Positions 1 to 9,597 of a stretch of DNA of 64,000 nucleotides are shown one piece after another. Positions within the stretch are counted from its first letter, which is position 1. Each line of letters begins with the position of its first letter. The DNA is taken from assembly GCF_001517085.1 (NCBI RefSeq), contig NZ_LRAC01000037.1:124001-188000 (forward strand), read 5' to 3'. The position numbers were made by a program, and so were the translations under genes. The DNA comes from Paenibacillus sp. DMB5 (GTDB lineage: Bacteria; Bacillota; Bacilli; Paenibacillales; Paenibacillaceae). The notes beneath the pieces are model-generated. The model was not told where the DNA came from. It saw nothing but the letters and a program-made list of their open reading frames with translations, and did not search any database.

Positions 1-87
1 CATGAGAAGGTTAATGGACCCTTCCCATAGGCTTTAAGCTTTCCTATCCAAAAATCCTGATTACTCAAAGTAACGCTACAAATCCAG

Positions 88-2127
88 TCAGTCCAACTCT
101 AGCTCCAGCACACTGTAGCCGGTAGGCCGGAGTATGGACAACGCTAAAGTACGGACAGCACCATCTTTACCTTCTCCTTCACTGCCAGTACCATCTTTAG
201 CTTCGCCTTCACTGCCAGCACCCTCTTTAGCTTCACTTGCACTTCCGGCGCCATCCGGCAGCTCCACATGCACCGTCTGCACCTCTCCAGGCGCCAGATC
301 AGGAAGCTGCTGCCGGATCACCTCACCTCCCGGTAAAGTAGCCGTCAAGCTGTAGCCTCTCACCGCATAGCTCGGAATATCATTCCGGCACTCCAGCGTC
401 AGCTCAAGTCCGCCATCCTTCCATACCGGCTCTCCTGCGAGCACAAGCGGGGAAGATTCTTCACGCAGAGCGGCATAGGACGGCTTCATACGGTTGTATA
501 GATCCACAGAACCATGGACTCTTTGCCGCAGCCGCCCCTCTCCTTCCTCACCCATCTGTGTGCGGTAATCGTTCAGGCTGAAATAGATCAGCGCCGCAAA
601 CGCCGGATAACGCCGGTAAATCGCTGTTTTCTCCCGCAAAATACTTGTTCTTCTGGCATCCCCGCCCTCAAAGGCCGGTTCGCACAATCCATATTCCGCA
701 ACAACAAGCGGCTTGTCCGGATGATCCGCGATGATCTGACGGATGACCTCATCCTCATCCAGATCACCATGCCAGGTGCCGATATAGTCGTTCCACATCA
801 GCATGTCCCCTGCTGCCGTAGCATCGGACGCCGGGTGTAGCTGCAGCGTATTGCTTACATAGTTCACTAACCGGGTTGAATCAAGCTGCAGAAGCTCCTG
901 CTTAAGCTGCTCCATATATTGGTTAGTTACCGCAGATTGACCGTCCAGCTCGTTGCCCATTCCCCAGGCGAAAATGCACGGGTGATGCGAGTGGCTTGCG
1001 ATCATTTCCTTCGCTTGGCTTAATGCAAGCAGGCGTGTGTCTTTCCCCGGCTCAGCCGGCTGCTGCCAGTGCGGAATCTCCTCCTGGACCAGCAGGCCGT
1101 TACGGTCACACCAGTCCAGCAGCTCATTGCCCTGCTGCCAGTGGAAGCGGGTGATAATGCAGTTGGCTTCTTTCAGCCTGACGAGCATGGCCGTAAGGTC
1201 TTCAAGCCGCTCTGCCATACCCGCCTCCGGGTGCGAGCCTGGCATCCACTCTACGCCCATCAGCCGCACCGGTTCCCGGTTAAGCAGAAGCTGATGACCC
1301 TCCACCACAATCTCGCGGAAGCCAAAGGAGCGGACAACCCGGTCCTGAGTCTCGCCGCCAGTAGTCAGAACAACCTCAAGCTCATACAGATGCGGATGGT
1401 CAAAATGCCATAAATCGGTTTGCTCCAGCCCGATCTCAGCAAAGCTCCAGGTCAAGGCCCCGGCTGCAATCTCCTCTGTCCCCTGCCAGACTATAGCTTC
1501 ATTGCGGTACACCTTAATCTCCGACTGGACAACAGCAGCCGGCGGCTCGCACAGCTTAATTTCAGCAGCTACCGTACTGCCTGTATGCTTGCCTTCGCTG
1601 TTGAAGCTGACCTTAGGCTCTATCCGCAGCTGCCCTACGGCCGTATTGCCCGTAATTACCAGCGTTACCGGCCGGATCAGCCCGCCGTCATCCGCCCAGT
1701 CAAAGCTGTTGCTCACGGGCAGCGCCGTATCACTGTTCCGGTTATCCACTCTGATTACCAGTTTATTTTCCCCGGCAAGAATGTAAGGCGTAATATCCGC
1801 CTCAAACGGCGTATAACCGGAATTATAATGGCTCCCGGCCAATGTGCCGTTAACCCAAATATCCGTATCCCGGTATGCCCCCTCGAAGAAAAGCCGGACC
1901 CGGCGGCCTGTCCATTCCTCCGGAGCCTCCAGCAGCTTTTCATACCAGCCTGCACCTCGGTATTCTTCGAGGCCTTCCTGCACATTCCAGGTATGGGGAA
2001 CTGTAACTGCCAAAGGGGACGGCAGGCCTTTAGCCTGCCAGCCTTCCCGTTCACCCTGGTTCTGAGGATCAGGCTGGAACGTCCAGCCCGTATCCAGTTT
2101 TGCTCTATATCGCCCGCTGTTAATCAA
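88..2127 (-). CDS. Glycoside hydrolase family 2 protein (beta-galactosidase/beta-glucuronidase type)
   Basis: A 679-residue exo-glycosidase of clan GH-A that should release a terminal beta-linked sugar. The order is an N-terminal sugar-binding sandwich domain (about 1-170, with the typical PHTWN and YRGAGWYEK stretches), an immunoglobulin-like domain, a TIM barrel (about 280-560) and a C-terminal beta domain. The acid/base is Glu393 in GNELDG and the nucleophile Glu478 in VAEYG. No signal peptide is visible, so the enzyme is probably cytoplasmic. The start is a TTG behind GAAGGG. It lies 47 bp after the DUF5107/TPR gene on the same strand and is probably co-transcribed, with the divergent AraC gene as likely regulator. 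Oddity: a ten-residue Gly/Ser/Glu/Lys repeat is inserted three times near the C-terminus. Exact substrate cannot be read from the sequence. Confidence 0.9.
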   Translation of the reverse strand: MINSGRYRAKLDTGWTFQPDPQNQGEREGWQAKGLPSPLAVTVPHTWNVQEGLEEYRGAGWYEKLLEAPEEWTGRRVRLFFEGAYRDTDIWVNGTLAGSHYNSGYTPFEADITPYILAGENKLVIRVDNRNSDTALPVSNSFDWADDGGLIRPVTLVITGNTAVGQLRIEPKVSFNSEGKHTGSTVAAEIKLCEPPAAVVQSEIKVYRNEAIVWQGTEEIAAGALTWSFAEIGLEQTDLWHFDHPHLYELEVVLTTGGETQDRVVRSFGFREIVVEGHQLLLNREPVRLMGVEWMPGSHPEAGMAERLEDLTAMLVRLKEANCIITRFHWQQGNELLDWCDRNGLLVQEEIPHWQQPAEPGKDTRLLALSQAKEMIASHSHHPCIFAWGMGNELDGQSAVTNQYMEQLKQELLQLDSTRLVNYVSNTLQLHPASDATAAGDMLMWNDYIGTWHGDLDEDEVIRQIIADHPDKPLVVAEYGLCEPAFEGGDARRTSILREKTAIYRRYPAFAALIYFSLNDYRTQMGEEGEGRLRQRVHGSVDLYNRMKPSYAALREESSPLVLAGEPVWKDGGLELTLECRNDIPSYAVRGYSLTATLPGGEVIRQQLPDLAPGEVQTVHVELPDGAGSASEAKEGAGSEGEAKDGTGSEGEGKDGAVRTLALSILRPTGYSVLELELD
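163..252 (-). repeat. In-frame 30-bp x3 tandem repeat inside the GH2 gene
   Basis: Three successive 30-bp units encode ten-residue blocks of the form G-(A/T)-G-S-(A/E)-(S/G)-E-(A/G)-K-(D/E). They sit between beta-strands of the C-terminal domain, 24 residues before the end. The period is a multiple of three, so copy number can vary without breaking the frame. Confidence 0.85.
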
Positions 2128-2174
2128 AGGTACCGCAACCCTTCATATGAGATCTGGTGCTTCAAACCGTCCAA

Positions 2175-5100
2175 TTACTCCGCTGCTTGCCCGCACAACC
2201 GGCGGTGGATCATAGCCCCCTGATGAATAGGCTCCATTTCCAGTGCTGTATCAAGCTCTGCCGCTGCTTCTGCGGCCCGGCCGAGTCCAAGCAGCCCGAG
2301 TCCGCGCATGTACCGGCAGTGAATAACGTTGCGGCGGTCCAGATCATCCTCAAACACCAGGAAGTCCGGCAGGGATACCGCAAAGTAGTCGATTTTGATC
2401 TCGTCAAAAATATGCTTCTCCGCGTAATCGATCAGCTTGTTAAACCGCCGCTTCGCTTCCTTCTCATTGCCAAGCTTACTCCAGGCCAGTCCCTGATAGA
2501 AAATCATTTCCGGCGGCTGGTCGTTATAGAACATCGCGCTTGTCGGTTCCTCCAGCCCCTGTGAAGCGGTCATGTAGCTCGCCTTAGCTTCCTGCTGCTT
2601 CTGCAGACCTTCGTAAGCCAGTCCTATATAATAGTAGATATTATTTTCCTGCGCCCCTTCAAGCTTGCCTTCGCCCAGATTCAGCGGATAAACCAGTGCC
2701 TGCTGAAGATGGGCCAGCGCTTCCTCATAGCGGCCTTCCTTAAGCAATTGCTTGCCAAGCTCGGTATGGGCAAATTTATATTGTCCGGTTACCTTGCCTT
2801 CTCCGCCTTCCCAAGGGTGGAAATTGCGGGAGCCCAGTGCTGCCAGTGCCTCATCGTAACGCTCCAGATTGTTAAGAAGCGTAACATATTCTACAAACAG
2901 ATCATCCCGCTGCTCCACCTGGCTGCGCTTAGCTTCAAGAATATCCAGCCGCTCCTGCGCAGGTAAAGCCAGCTTTTTGCGCAGCTGGTCCAGCTCGAAC
3001 AGAATCCGTACATCCTCCGGAGCACAGGTGTAGGCCCGCTCCAGCGATTCCATGGCTGCCTGCGGATCGCCCTGTTTGTTGTAATAAGCAAGACCGAGAT
3101 TGCGGTGTACGGTTGCAAAGTCCCCGCGCAGCTCACGCGAACGCTCCCAGCCGGCAATCGCTTCTTTTGGACGTTTTTTATCATAATAGAAGTTGCCGAG
3201 ATAATAGTGGGCTTTGTCATCCTCCGGGTTGGCCCGGACGGCGCTTTCCAGCAGATCCAGCTCGAACAGGGTGTTCGGGAAGCAGTAGGCCGGGTCGGCA
3301 GACTGTCCGGCACGGCGCTGTGCCTCAGCCATTTCAGGGCGGCCGGCAAGTGCATACAGCTCACCCAGCGCATAATGCACCATCGGATACACCGTTCCTT
3401 CAGCCGGAACCATTCGCAAGCCGACTGCTATAGCTTCGTCCAGCAGACCGCAGCCCATGTAATCAGCGATCAGATTCAGATAGTTATGTGCGTCTTCGCG
3501 CATCAGCAGACGAAGTTCCGCCAGCACGCCTTCTGCAGCAGCTGCATCACCAAGAGCAGCAAGTGCCAGTGCCTGCTCATTATAGGCGCCGAAGTCAGCT
3601 ACATCCAGAACAGCAGTTTCCTGTGCAAAAGCAAGTGCCTGCTCATACCGGCCAAGCTTGCGCAGCATAGCCGCTTTCAGATTACGGGCCTTGTAGTTGC
3701 GTGAATTGCGGACCAGTGAGCGCTCAGCCAGATCCAGGGCCTCAGCATATTCACCCTTGCAGCTTGCGATCTGGGCAAGTGAGAAGTAGCCGGCATCCTG
3801 CCAGGCAGCCGACCAGACCGCTTTGTGGAAGGCAGTGTATGCTTCGTCCAGACGGTTCTGGCCGCGCAGCGAAACGCCCAGCTGGTAATAAGCTTCACTG
3901 TCGTAAGGGTTCGGATTTCTCCAGGTCAGCCGTTCAATCGCTGTACGGAAATACGCTTCACTCTCACTGTACAGGCCACGGCGCAGCAGCAGCGTTCCGT
4001 AAGCCACATTCAGGCGGATATCACCTTTATCCCGTTTTAAGCCTTCCAGATAATAATCCTCCGGCTCAAAGGTGGCGTGCCGGTATTGCTCCAGATGCAG
4101 ACCAGCCAGGTACAGCTCCTCGGTGGAGCGCAGCTCATGCGGCTCAGCGAGCGGCTTGGCGGCATCCGGGACCTGCTCAATGTCAGGGCGCTTCGGCTGA
4201 TAAGCAATCAGCAGTCTGCCGTCAGCAGCTCTGACAGTCAGCTTCAAATCATGCTCCTGCTCACCTGCTTCCAGCGTTACACTCTCCTTAAAAGCATCTT
4301 CGTCCTTCGGAGACAGCTGTACCGACCGCTCAATATACGTCCGGTTTGCTCCTTTCAGCACGATCGTAGCCTGCTCCAGTACCGAAGTGGCATACGCCTG
4401 AACCTCAGCCCGGCCGATGCGGCATCCACCTCTAGGTTAACCGCTGCTTCAATCGAAGCATTTTTAACAACGCCGATATTTTTGTAAGGCATAAAATACT
4501 GCGTGAATGTCTTCTCCTCATAAGGCTGCAGCCAGGTGAAGTCAGGCTGGTTATCTGTATACACACCGGTCATAAGCTCAATATACGGGCCGTCCTCATC
4601 GGTCAGCTGGCGGTCCCAGGCCTGGCCGAACTCGCCGTTGCCCCAGGTCCACTGCTTTTTGCCGGGCGAGATATGATGATTCGCTACATGCAGCAGGCCG
4701 GCCTGGACACCATGGTCATAGCCGCCGACGAAATTATAGTCTGATTTATAGGCCATGTAAGAAGTCGGAACCGGAATGTTTTTATAGCGGGAAATATCGA
4801 CCCCTTCGGAATAGTCCTGTTTATAATAAGTTCCGGTAGCAATCGGGAAGCGGGATACGTCCCGTTTACCATGGTCGAACACGGCGGTAACGTCCGGAGG
4901 GAATACAGACTGTGTATGGTCGTTGACCGCCACCGCCGGATTAGCCCACCACAGGAACGTCTGCGGCTCAGGAGTCCGGTTATATAGCTGTGCGTTAATC
5001 TCCAGGTAGGCTTTGCCGGGATACAGCTTGAACTCCGCCGTCACCTTGGTGCCGTACATCCGGTCAATTTCGCTTACCCATACGGAGGCGCTTCCATCCT

Positions 5101-5561
5101 CCGATTGCCGAACCGGTATTCTACCGGACCGAAAGTATTAGGACGGTGATGCTGCGGCCAGTTGAATTCAATGCCTCCAGAAATCCATGGGCCGCCAGAC
5201 CCACCAGCGCAGGCTTGATTACCCGGTTGTAATAGACGAAATCATAGTTGTTGGTTTTATCAAGTGCACGGTAGATCCGTCCGCCGATTTCCGGCATAAT
5301 CTCGATCCGCACATATTCATTTTCGAGAATGACCAGCTTGTAATTTTTATCGGCCTTCACATCCGAGATGGACTCAATTACGGGATGAGGATACACGCGG
5401 CCAGTGCTTCCCTGATACACCCGTTTCTCCAGGAACATCGGATTCGGGTCAGCCTTTCCCGCTTCATACGTAGGAATAAGCACCTCTGACTCCCATACCT
5501 GTACCTGTGCAGCCGCTGACGGACCTTCTCCGGGCGTGTGAGCATTTATCGTTTGATTCAT
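2175..5561 (-). CDS. DUF5107 domain protein with tetratricopeptide repeats, three frameshifts
   Basis: This is one gene in three frames. Residues from 5561 to about 5186 and from about 5186 to 4412 form a DUF5107 beta-sandwich domain (EIGGRIYRALDKTNNYDF, then FNWPQHHRPNTFGPVEYRF and later WTWGNGEFGQAWDR), related to the galactose mutarotase fold. From about 4400 to 2175 follows a long helical region with many TPR-like repeats. The frame is lost near 5186, near 5107 and near 4412. At each point adding one base restores continuous family-like sequence, giving about 1,125 residues. The start ATG at 5561 follows GGGAGG. The gene precedes the GH2 gene and is divergent from an AraC regulator, so a role with carbohydrate handling is likely. 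Biochemical activity is unknown. Confidence 0.8.
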
Positions 5562-5665
5562 GTCTGCATTAGCCTCCCTTGCTTTTATAGTTCTACTTTA
5601 GCCTCCGGCAGCGGAGGTTCCAATTGACGAAATGCGGGAAGTGATGGATTATATTCATATTCGGC

Positions 5666-5763
5666 AAGTAGAAACGGCTACGCCGTCCTAAACAGGACGG
5701 TATCCGTTTCTGTGAGAAATATAAGGATCATTTATAACGTAAAACATACAAATACTTATATTT
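5666..5763 (+). repeat. Two-hairpin dispersed repeat, copy 1
   Basis: About 98 bp. It begins with an inverted repeat (GAAACGG...CCGTCCT paired with AGGACGG...CCGTTTC around an AAAC loop). It ends with a second inverted repeat, AAATATAAG paired with CTTATATTT. A near-identical element with changed stem bases lies at 29846-29946. Here it fills the space between the DUF5107 gene and the divergent AraC gene. Confidence 0.8.
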
Positions 5764-5787
5764 CCTGCAAAAGAAGGAGGCTCACAA

Positions 5788-6684
5788 ATGGCCGGCCGCA
5801 TGATGCAAAAGCGTGAAGGCTTCACAGAGGAGAAGCTGTACGTTCTCCCTGATTATTGGATGAAGGAGCTGGAGCAGGAAGCGCTGACTTCCGAGCTCTA
5901 TGTAACGGATATCGGCTATTTTCCCAATGCGGAATATCATTTCCGGGAACGCCCTGAGGGGGCACCCGCACATATTTTTATTTTTTGCGAATCGGGCGAG
6001 GGATGGGTTGAGCTCAGGTCCGGGGAACGGATGACTGTGCGGGAAGGTGAACTGGTGATCATTCCGCCGGATACCCCCCACCGCTACGGGGCCGCAGCGG
6101 GGAATCCCTGGAGCATCTACTGGTTCCACTTCAAAGGAAACCATGCCGCCCGGCTTGTCAGCCTGTTCGGTCTGTCTGCCGGGCCGCTCGCCCTTTCCCC
6201 CAGCGGAATTGCAAGATTCACTGAATGGTTCCAGCCTGCCTATGAGCTTCTGGCCGAACGGACGTATTCACTGACCTCGCATGTTCATGTAGCCCAGACC
6301 ACCCGGCAGCTGCTGTCCGGCATCGGGCTTAACACCAGCAAGTCGGCGCAGGAGAAGAAACGGGAGCATTATCTGGAGCAGGCGATAAAATACATGAACC
6401 AGCACATGGAAGAATCCATCCGGCTAACGGATCTGGCCCGGCATGTCGGCTTGTCCCAGCAGCATCTGATTCATTTGTTCAATCTGGAGACAGGAGTTCC
6501 CCCGATCGGGTACTTTCTGCGGCTCAAAATCCAGCGGGCCGGCCAGCTGCTCGACCTTACGGAGCTCAGCATCAAGGAGGTCAGCTCGGCTGTCGGGATC
6601 AGCGACCCTTACTATTTTTCCAGACTGTTCAAAAAAATGTCCGGCTTCTCGCCCTCCCGCTACCGCAGCATCCCGAAGGGCTGA
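5788..6684 (+). CDS. AraC family transcriptional regulator
   Basis: 298 residues. An N-terminal cupin-like sensing domain (about 30-150, with PEGAPAHIFIFCESGEG and VIIPPDTPHRYG) is followed by two helix-turn-helix units of the AraC DNA-binding domain (about 200-298; LARHVGLSQQHLIHLF and ISDPYYFSRLFKKMSGFSP). ATG is chosen because AAGGAGG lies nine bases upstream. The gene is divergent from the DUF5107-GH2 pair, which it probably activates in response to a sugar. A hairpin terminator follows at 6743. Confidence 0.9.
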   Translation: MAGRMMQKREGFTEEKLYVLPDYWMKELEQEALTSELYVTDIGYFPNAEYHFRERPEGAPAHIFIFCESGEGWVELRSGERMTVREGELVIIPPDTPHRYGAAAGNPWSIYWFHFKGNHAARLVSLFGLSAGPLALSPSGIARFTEWFQPAYELLAERTYSLTSHVHVAQTTRQLLSGIGLNTSKSAQEKKREHYLEQAIKYMNQHMEESIRLTDLARHVGLSQQHLIHLFNLETGVPPIGYFLRLKIQRAGQLLDLTELSIKEVSSAVGISDPYYFSRLFKKMSGFSPSRYRSIPKG

Positions 6685-6742
6685 TCCGTTACTGCCCGAT
6701 GGTACCCTGCCTGCATAAGCACAGGTACTGAACCACAGACAA

Positions 6743-6776
6743 GGGCCCTGCCGCTAATCCGGCAGAGCCCTCTTTT
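6743..6776 (+). terminator. Rho-independent terminator of the AraC gene
   Basis: GGGCCCTGCCG pairs with CGGCAGAGCCC around CTAATC and is followed by TCTTTT on the plus strand. It lies 60 bp after the AraC stop and before the convergent lipoprotein gene. Confidence 0.75.
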
Positions 6777-6784
6777 ACCATATA

Positions 6785-8491
6785 CTATTTAACATCTTTA
6801 CCGGTAAACAGCGACACTCTCGCTTTAACCAGCTCTGTATATTCCTTCTCCATCTTCTCGGCTCCGGCTTTGTTCAGCTCGGCAATGAAGTCATCATAGA
6901 TTTTATCGAATTTATCCGGACTGGAGAGAATGGCTTCCGGAATCCGTTTTTGGACAATATCCTGAGTCTTCTGGTAGATCACCTGATATTCCCCGTCTGT
7001 CGGAACAGGCATATTGTAGAGTGCCCCCCACTCTTTTACCGGAAATTCGTCTTCGGCAGGGAACAGGTCCTTCCAAGTGGTTGCATTATATGCGGCCAGA
7101 GATTCCTTCTCCGCCTCCGAATACTCGGCCTGGATCTGTTCCGGGAAGTTGGTGGTGTAGTAATTATCCGTGGAATCCTTCACGCCGTCCCCATAACGGA
7201 CTCCAAAAATCGAATACAAGCCAACCCCTGTATTTTTGGCAAAATTCCCCGCATCATTAACCTTCTGATCGAGAATATCGGCTGGCATCACACGTTTTCC
7301 GTTCTCTACGTTGTAGGTCTTACCTTCGATGCCCCAGTTTCTCAGCACCTGCCCTTCCTCCGAGGACAGCCAGTCGATGAACTTGATTGCCCGGACCGGA
7401 TCTTTACAGGCAGTAGTGATGCTGATACCGTAGCCGTCCACACCGACAGCCTGCATCGCATGATCCTTATATTCCTCACTCAGGGTAACCGGGAAATGTG
7501 CATACGTATACTCGTCTTTGCCGGCCGACTTCAGGGCATTCTCCGCATCCTGGTACTCCCACTCCACCGAGCTAAGACCAAGCACGCGGCCGCTGGAGAT
7601 TTTTGCTTTATACTGGTCATCCTTCTGCACAAAAGAGTCCTTATCGAGCAGCCCCTCATTGTACATATGGTTCAGCCAGCGGAAATACTCCTTTTCCTCC
7701 GGTTTTTTATAGTGGAGCATCGTCTCATACGTCTCCGGATTCACATAGTACTCCCCGTCATTGGCCCCGCCAGTCGTAATATCCCCCTGGTTGGTTACCG
7801 TAATCATGATCTTCCAGCCGTCTGCATTCAGTGTCATCGGAATCGTTGGCTGACCATCTGTCGTCGGATGCTTGGCATAATATTCTTTGAGCACATTCTC
7901 AAAATCCTTGACCGTTCTCACTTCCGGATAGCCCAGTTCCTTGAGCACCCGGTGCTGAATCTGGAAACCGTTGGTTGCGTCAAATTTCTGTTCACCCACG
8001 CCGACATTCGTCGGAATCGAGTAAATCGCTTCGTTGTCCTTGCTGTATTTCATACGGTTCATGTTGCCTTCCATGACCTTTTTGATATTGGGCGCGTGCT
8101 TATCGATCAAATCGGTCAGATCAATAAGCGCTTCCGCATCCACCAGCTTGCCAATCTCTCCCTTGGCGAAAATAATATCCGGGTACTCGCCGCTTGCGGC
8201 CATCATGGCAATCCGATCCTGTCCGCCTCCGCCGCCCACATCAAATTCCGCCTGCAAGGTAACGCCGGTCTTCGCTATAATTTCTTTGCCTACATCGTCC
8301 TGCATGTTGTTCCAGTTCGGGCTGGCATCGGCTCCAAAAAACGTGAAGGTCACCGGCTCCGTATCATTACCGCTGTTCCCGTTCGTATTGTCTGCGGCGT
8401 TGTTTCCGGAATTGCTGCAGCCGGCCGATACCAGCAGTAAGCCTGCCAGCAGTGCTGCCCCCAGCTTTTTCGATACCTTATTATGATTCAT
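6785..8491 (-). CDS. Extracellular solute-binding lipoprotein (sugar ABC transporter, LipO/YtcQ type)
   Basis: 568 residues. A signal peptide with lipobox LVSAGC (Cys near 25) and a Ser/Asn/Gly-rich tether mean membrane anchoring outside the cell. The body (VTFTFFGADASPNWNN, later GEYPDIIFAKGEIGKL and SIPTNVGVGEQKFD) fits the large family-1 solute-binding proteins that feed LplB/YtcP-type permeases with oligosaccharides. AAGGGGG precedes the ATG. Oddly, no permease genes flank it: an AraC gene converges downstream and another AraC gene is divergent upstream. It therefore acts with a transporter elsewhere, or the system is incomplete. The divergent AraC gene at 8684 is the likely regulator. 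Confidence 0.88.
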   Translation of the reverse strand: MNHNKVSKKLGAALLAGLLLVSAGCSNSGNNAADNTNGNSGNDTEPVTFTFFGADASPNWNNMQDDVGKEIIAKTGVTLQAEFDVGGGGGQDRIAMMAASGEYPDIIFAKGEIGKLVDAEALIDLTDLIDKHAPNIKKVMEGNMNRMKYSKDNEAIYSIPTNVGVGEQKFDATNGFQIQHRVLKELGYPEVRTVKDFENVLKEYYAKHPTTDGQPTIPMTLNADGWKIMITVTNQGDITTGGANDGEYYVNPETYETMLHYKKPEEKEYFRWLNHMYNEGLLDKDSFVQKDDQYKAKISSGRVLGLSSVEWEYQDAENALKSAGKDEYTYAHFPVTLSEEYKDHAMQAVGVDGYGISITTACKDPVRAIKFIDWLSSEEGQVLRNWGIEGKTYNVENGKRVMPADILDQKVNDAGNFAKNTGVGLYSIFGVRYGDGVKDSTDNYYTTNFPEQIQAEYSEAEKESLAAYNATTWKDLFPAEDEFPVKEWGALYNMPVPTDGEYQVIYQKTQDIVQKRIPEAILSSPDKFDKIYDDFIAELNKAGAEKMEKEYTELVKARVSLFTGKDVK

Positions 8492-8683
8492 CTGGTAAAT
8501 CCCCCTTTAGCTCTAATCTGATGCATAAGCTTCTTGAATGCGGTTGCAAACCTCATCGCCTATCAGCGCTGCTCTTGGTGATGCTCTCATTTTACTCTGG
8601 TGCTTTGGCCGGATACCTTGATTTTCAGGTCATAAAATAGCATTATATAGACACGAAGGCCGCATTTTCCGGGAGGTCCCCTT

Positions 8684-9544
8684 ATGAGTAATGTCTATCT
8701 GAACTGGTTCACTACAGATGAGCAATTCCCGTTCTTTATCCAATACGGCGGTCATGAGGAGGATATGTCGCTCCATAAGCATGCGGATTTCTCCGAGCTG
8801 GTTATCGTGCTTAACGGACACGCGACCCATATCGTTAATGATGAGGAATCCTTTATCAAAAAAGGGAATGTCTTTGTCATCAGCGGCGGCACACCACATG
8901 CTTACAAGGCACCGTACGATTTTAAAATCTGCAACATTATGTATAAGGCCGAGATGCTGAAATCCGCAGGCCCTGACCTCAGAACCCTGAACGGCTATCA
9001 GGCACTGTTTGTGCTGGAGCCGTTTTACCGCAGCATCAACGGGTTCAAAAGCAAGCTGAATCTGCCGATCACCAGCCTCGAGCATGTCTCCTCGTTCATC
9101 GCTGCAATGATTAAAGAATACGAGGAGAAGCAGCAGGGCTACCAGACAATGCTCGCCTCACGGTTCATGGAGCTGGTGGTATATCTGTCCAGGCACTATG
9201 AGAATCAGGAGGCCGGAACGGATAACAGCCTGATGCACCTGGCCAGCGCTATCTCGTATATTGAGGATCATTACTGTGAGCAGATCACACTGGAGGATAT
9301 TGCTGCGCAGTCGCGGATTTCGGTCAGGCATCTGAACCGGATTTTCCGGGCGTACTATCAGACGACCCCAATCGCCTACATCCAGCGTCTGCGGCTGGAG
9401 CTGGCCTGTACCCTGCTCCGCGGGAGCAGGCATTCCATCACGGAGATTTCCTATATGTGCGGCTTCAATGACAGCAATTATCTGACCCGCCAATTCAAAA
9501 AAGCCTACGGTATGTCACCGAAGGCTTATAGGGGGAATTCTTGA
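8684..9544 (+). CDS. AraC family transcriptional regulator
   Basis: 286 residues. A cupin-like N-terminus (HKHADFSELVIVLNGHATH, with metal-type histidines) is followed by a two-part AraC helix-turn-helix domain (about 185-286; ITLEDIAAQSRISVRHLNRIF and ISYMCGFNDSNYLTRQFKK). It resembles the RhaR/RhaS group. GGGAGG lies six bases before the ATG. It is divergent from the orphan binding lipoprotein and probably controls it; the GNAT gene follows after 53 bp. Confidence 0.88.
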   Translation: MSNVYLNWFTTDEQFPFFIQYGGHEEDMSLHKHADFSELVIVLNGHATHIVNDEESFIKKGNVFVISGGTPHAYKAPYDFKICNIMYKAEMLKSAGPDLRTLNGYQALFVLEPFYRSINGFKSKLNLPITSLEHVSSFIAAMIKEYEEKQQGYQTMLASRFMELVVYLSRHYENQEAGTDNSLMHLASAISYIEDHYCEQITLEDIAAQSRISVRHLNRIFRAYYQTTPIAYIQRLRLELACTLLRGSRHSITEISYMCGFNDSNYLTRQFKKAYGMSPKAYRGNS

Positions 9545-9597
9545 ATTAACGCGGAGCAACTCCAAATAAGGTCGAGCCGAAGAAAGGGTGTAGTAGA

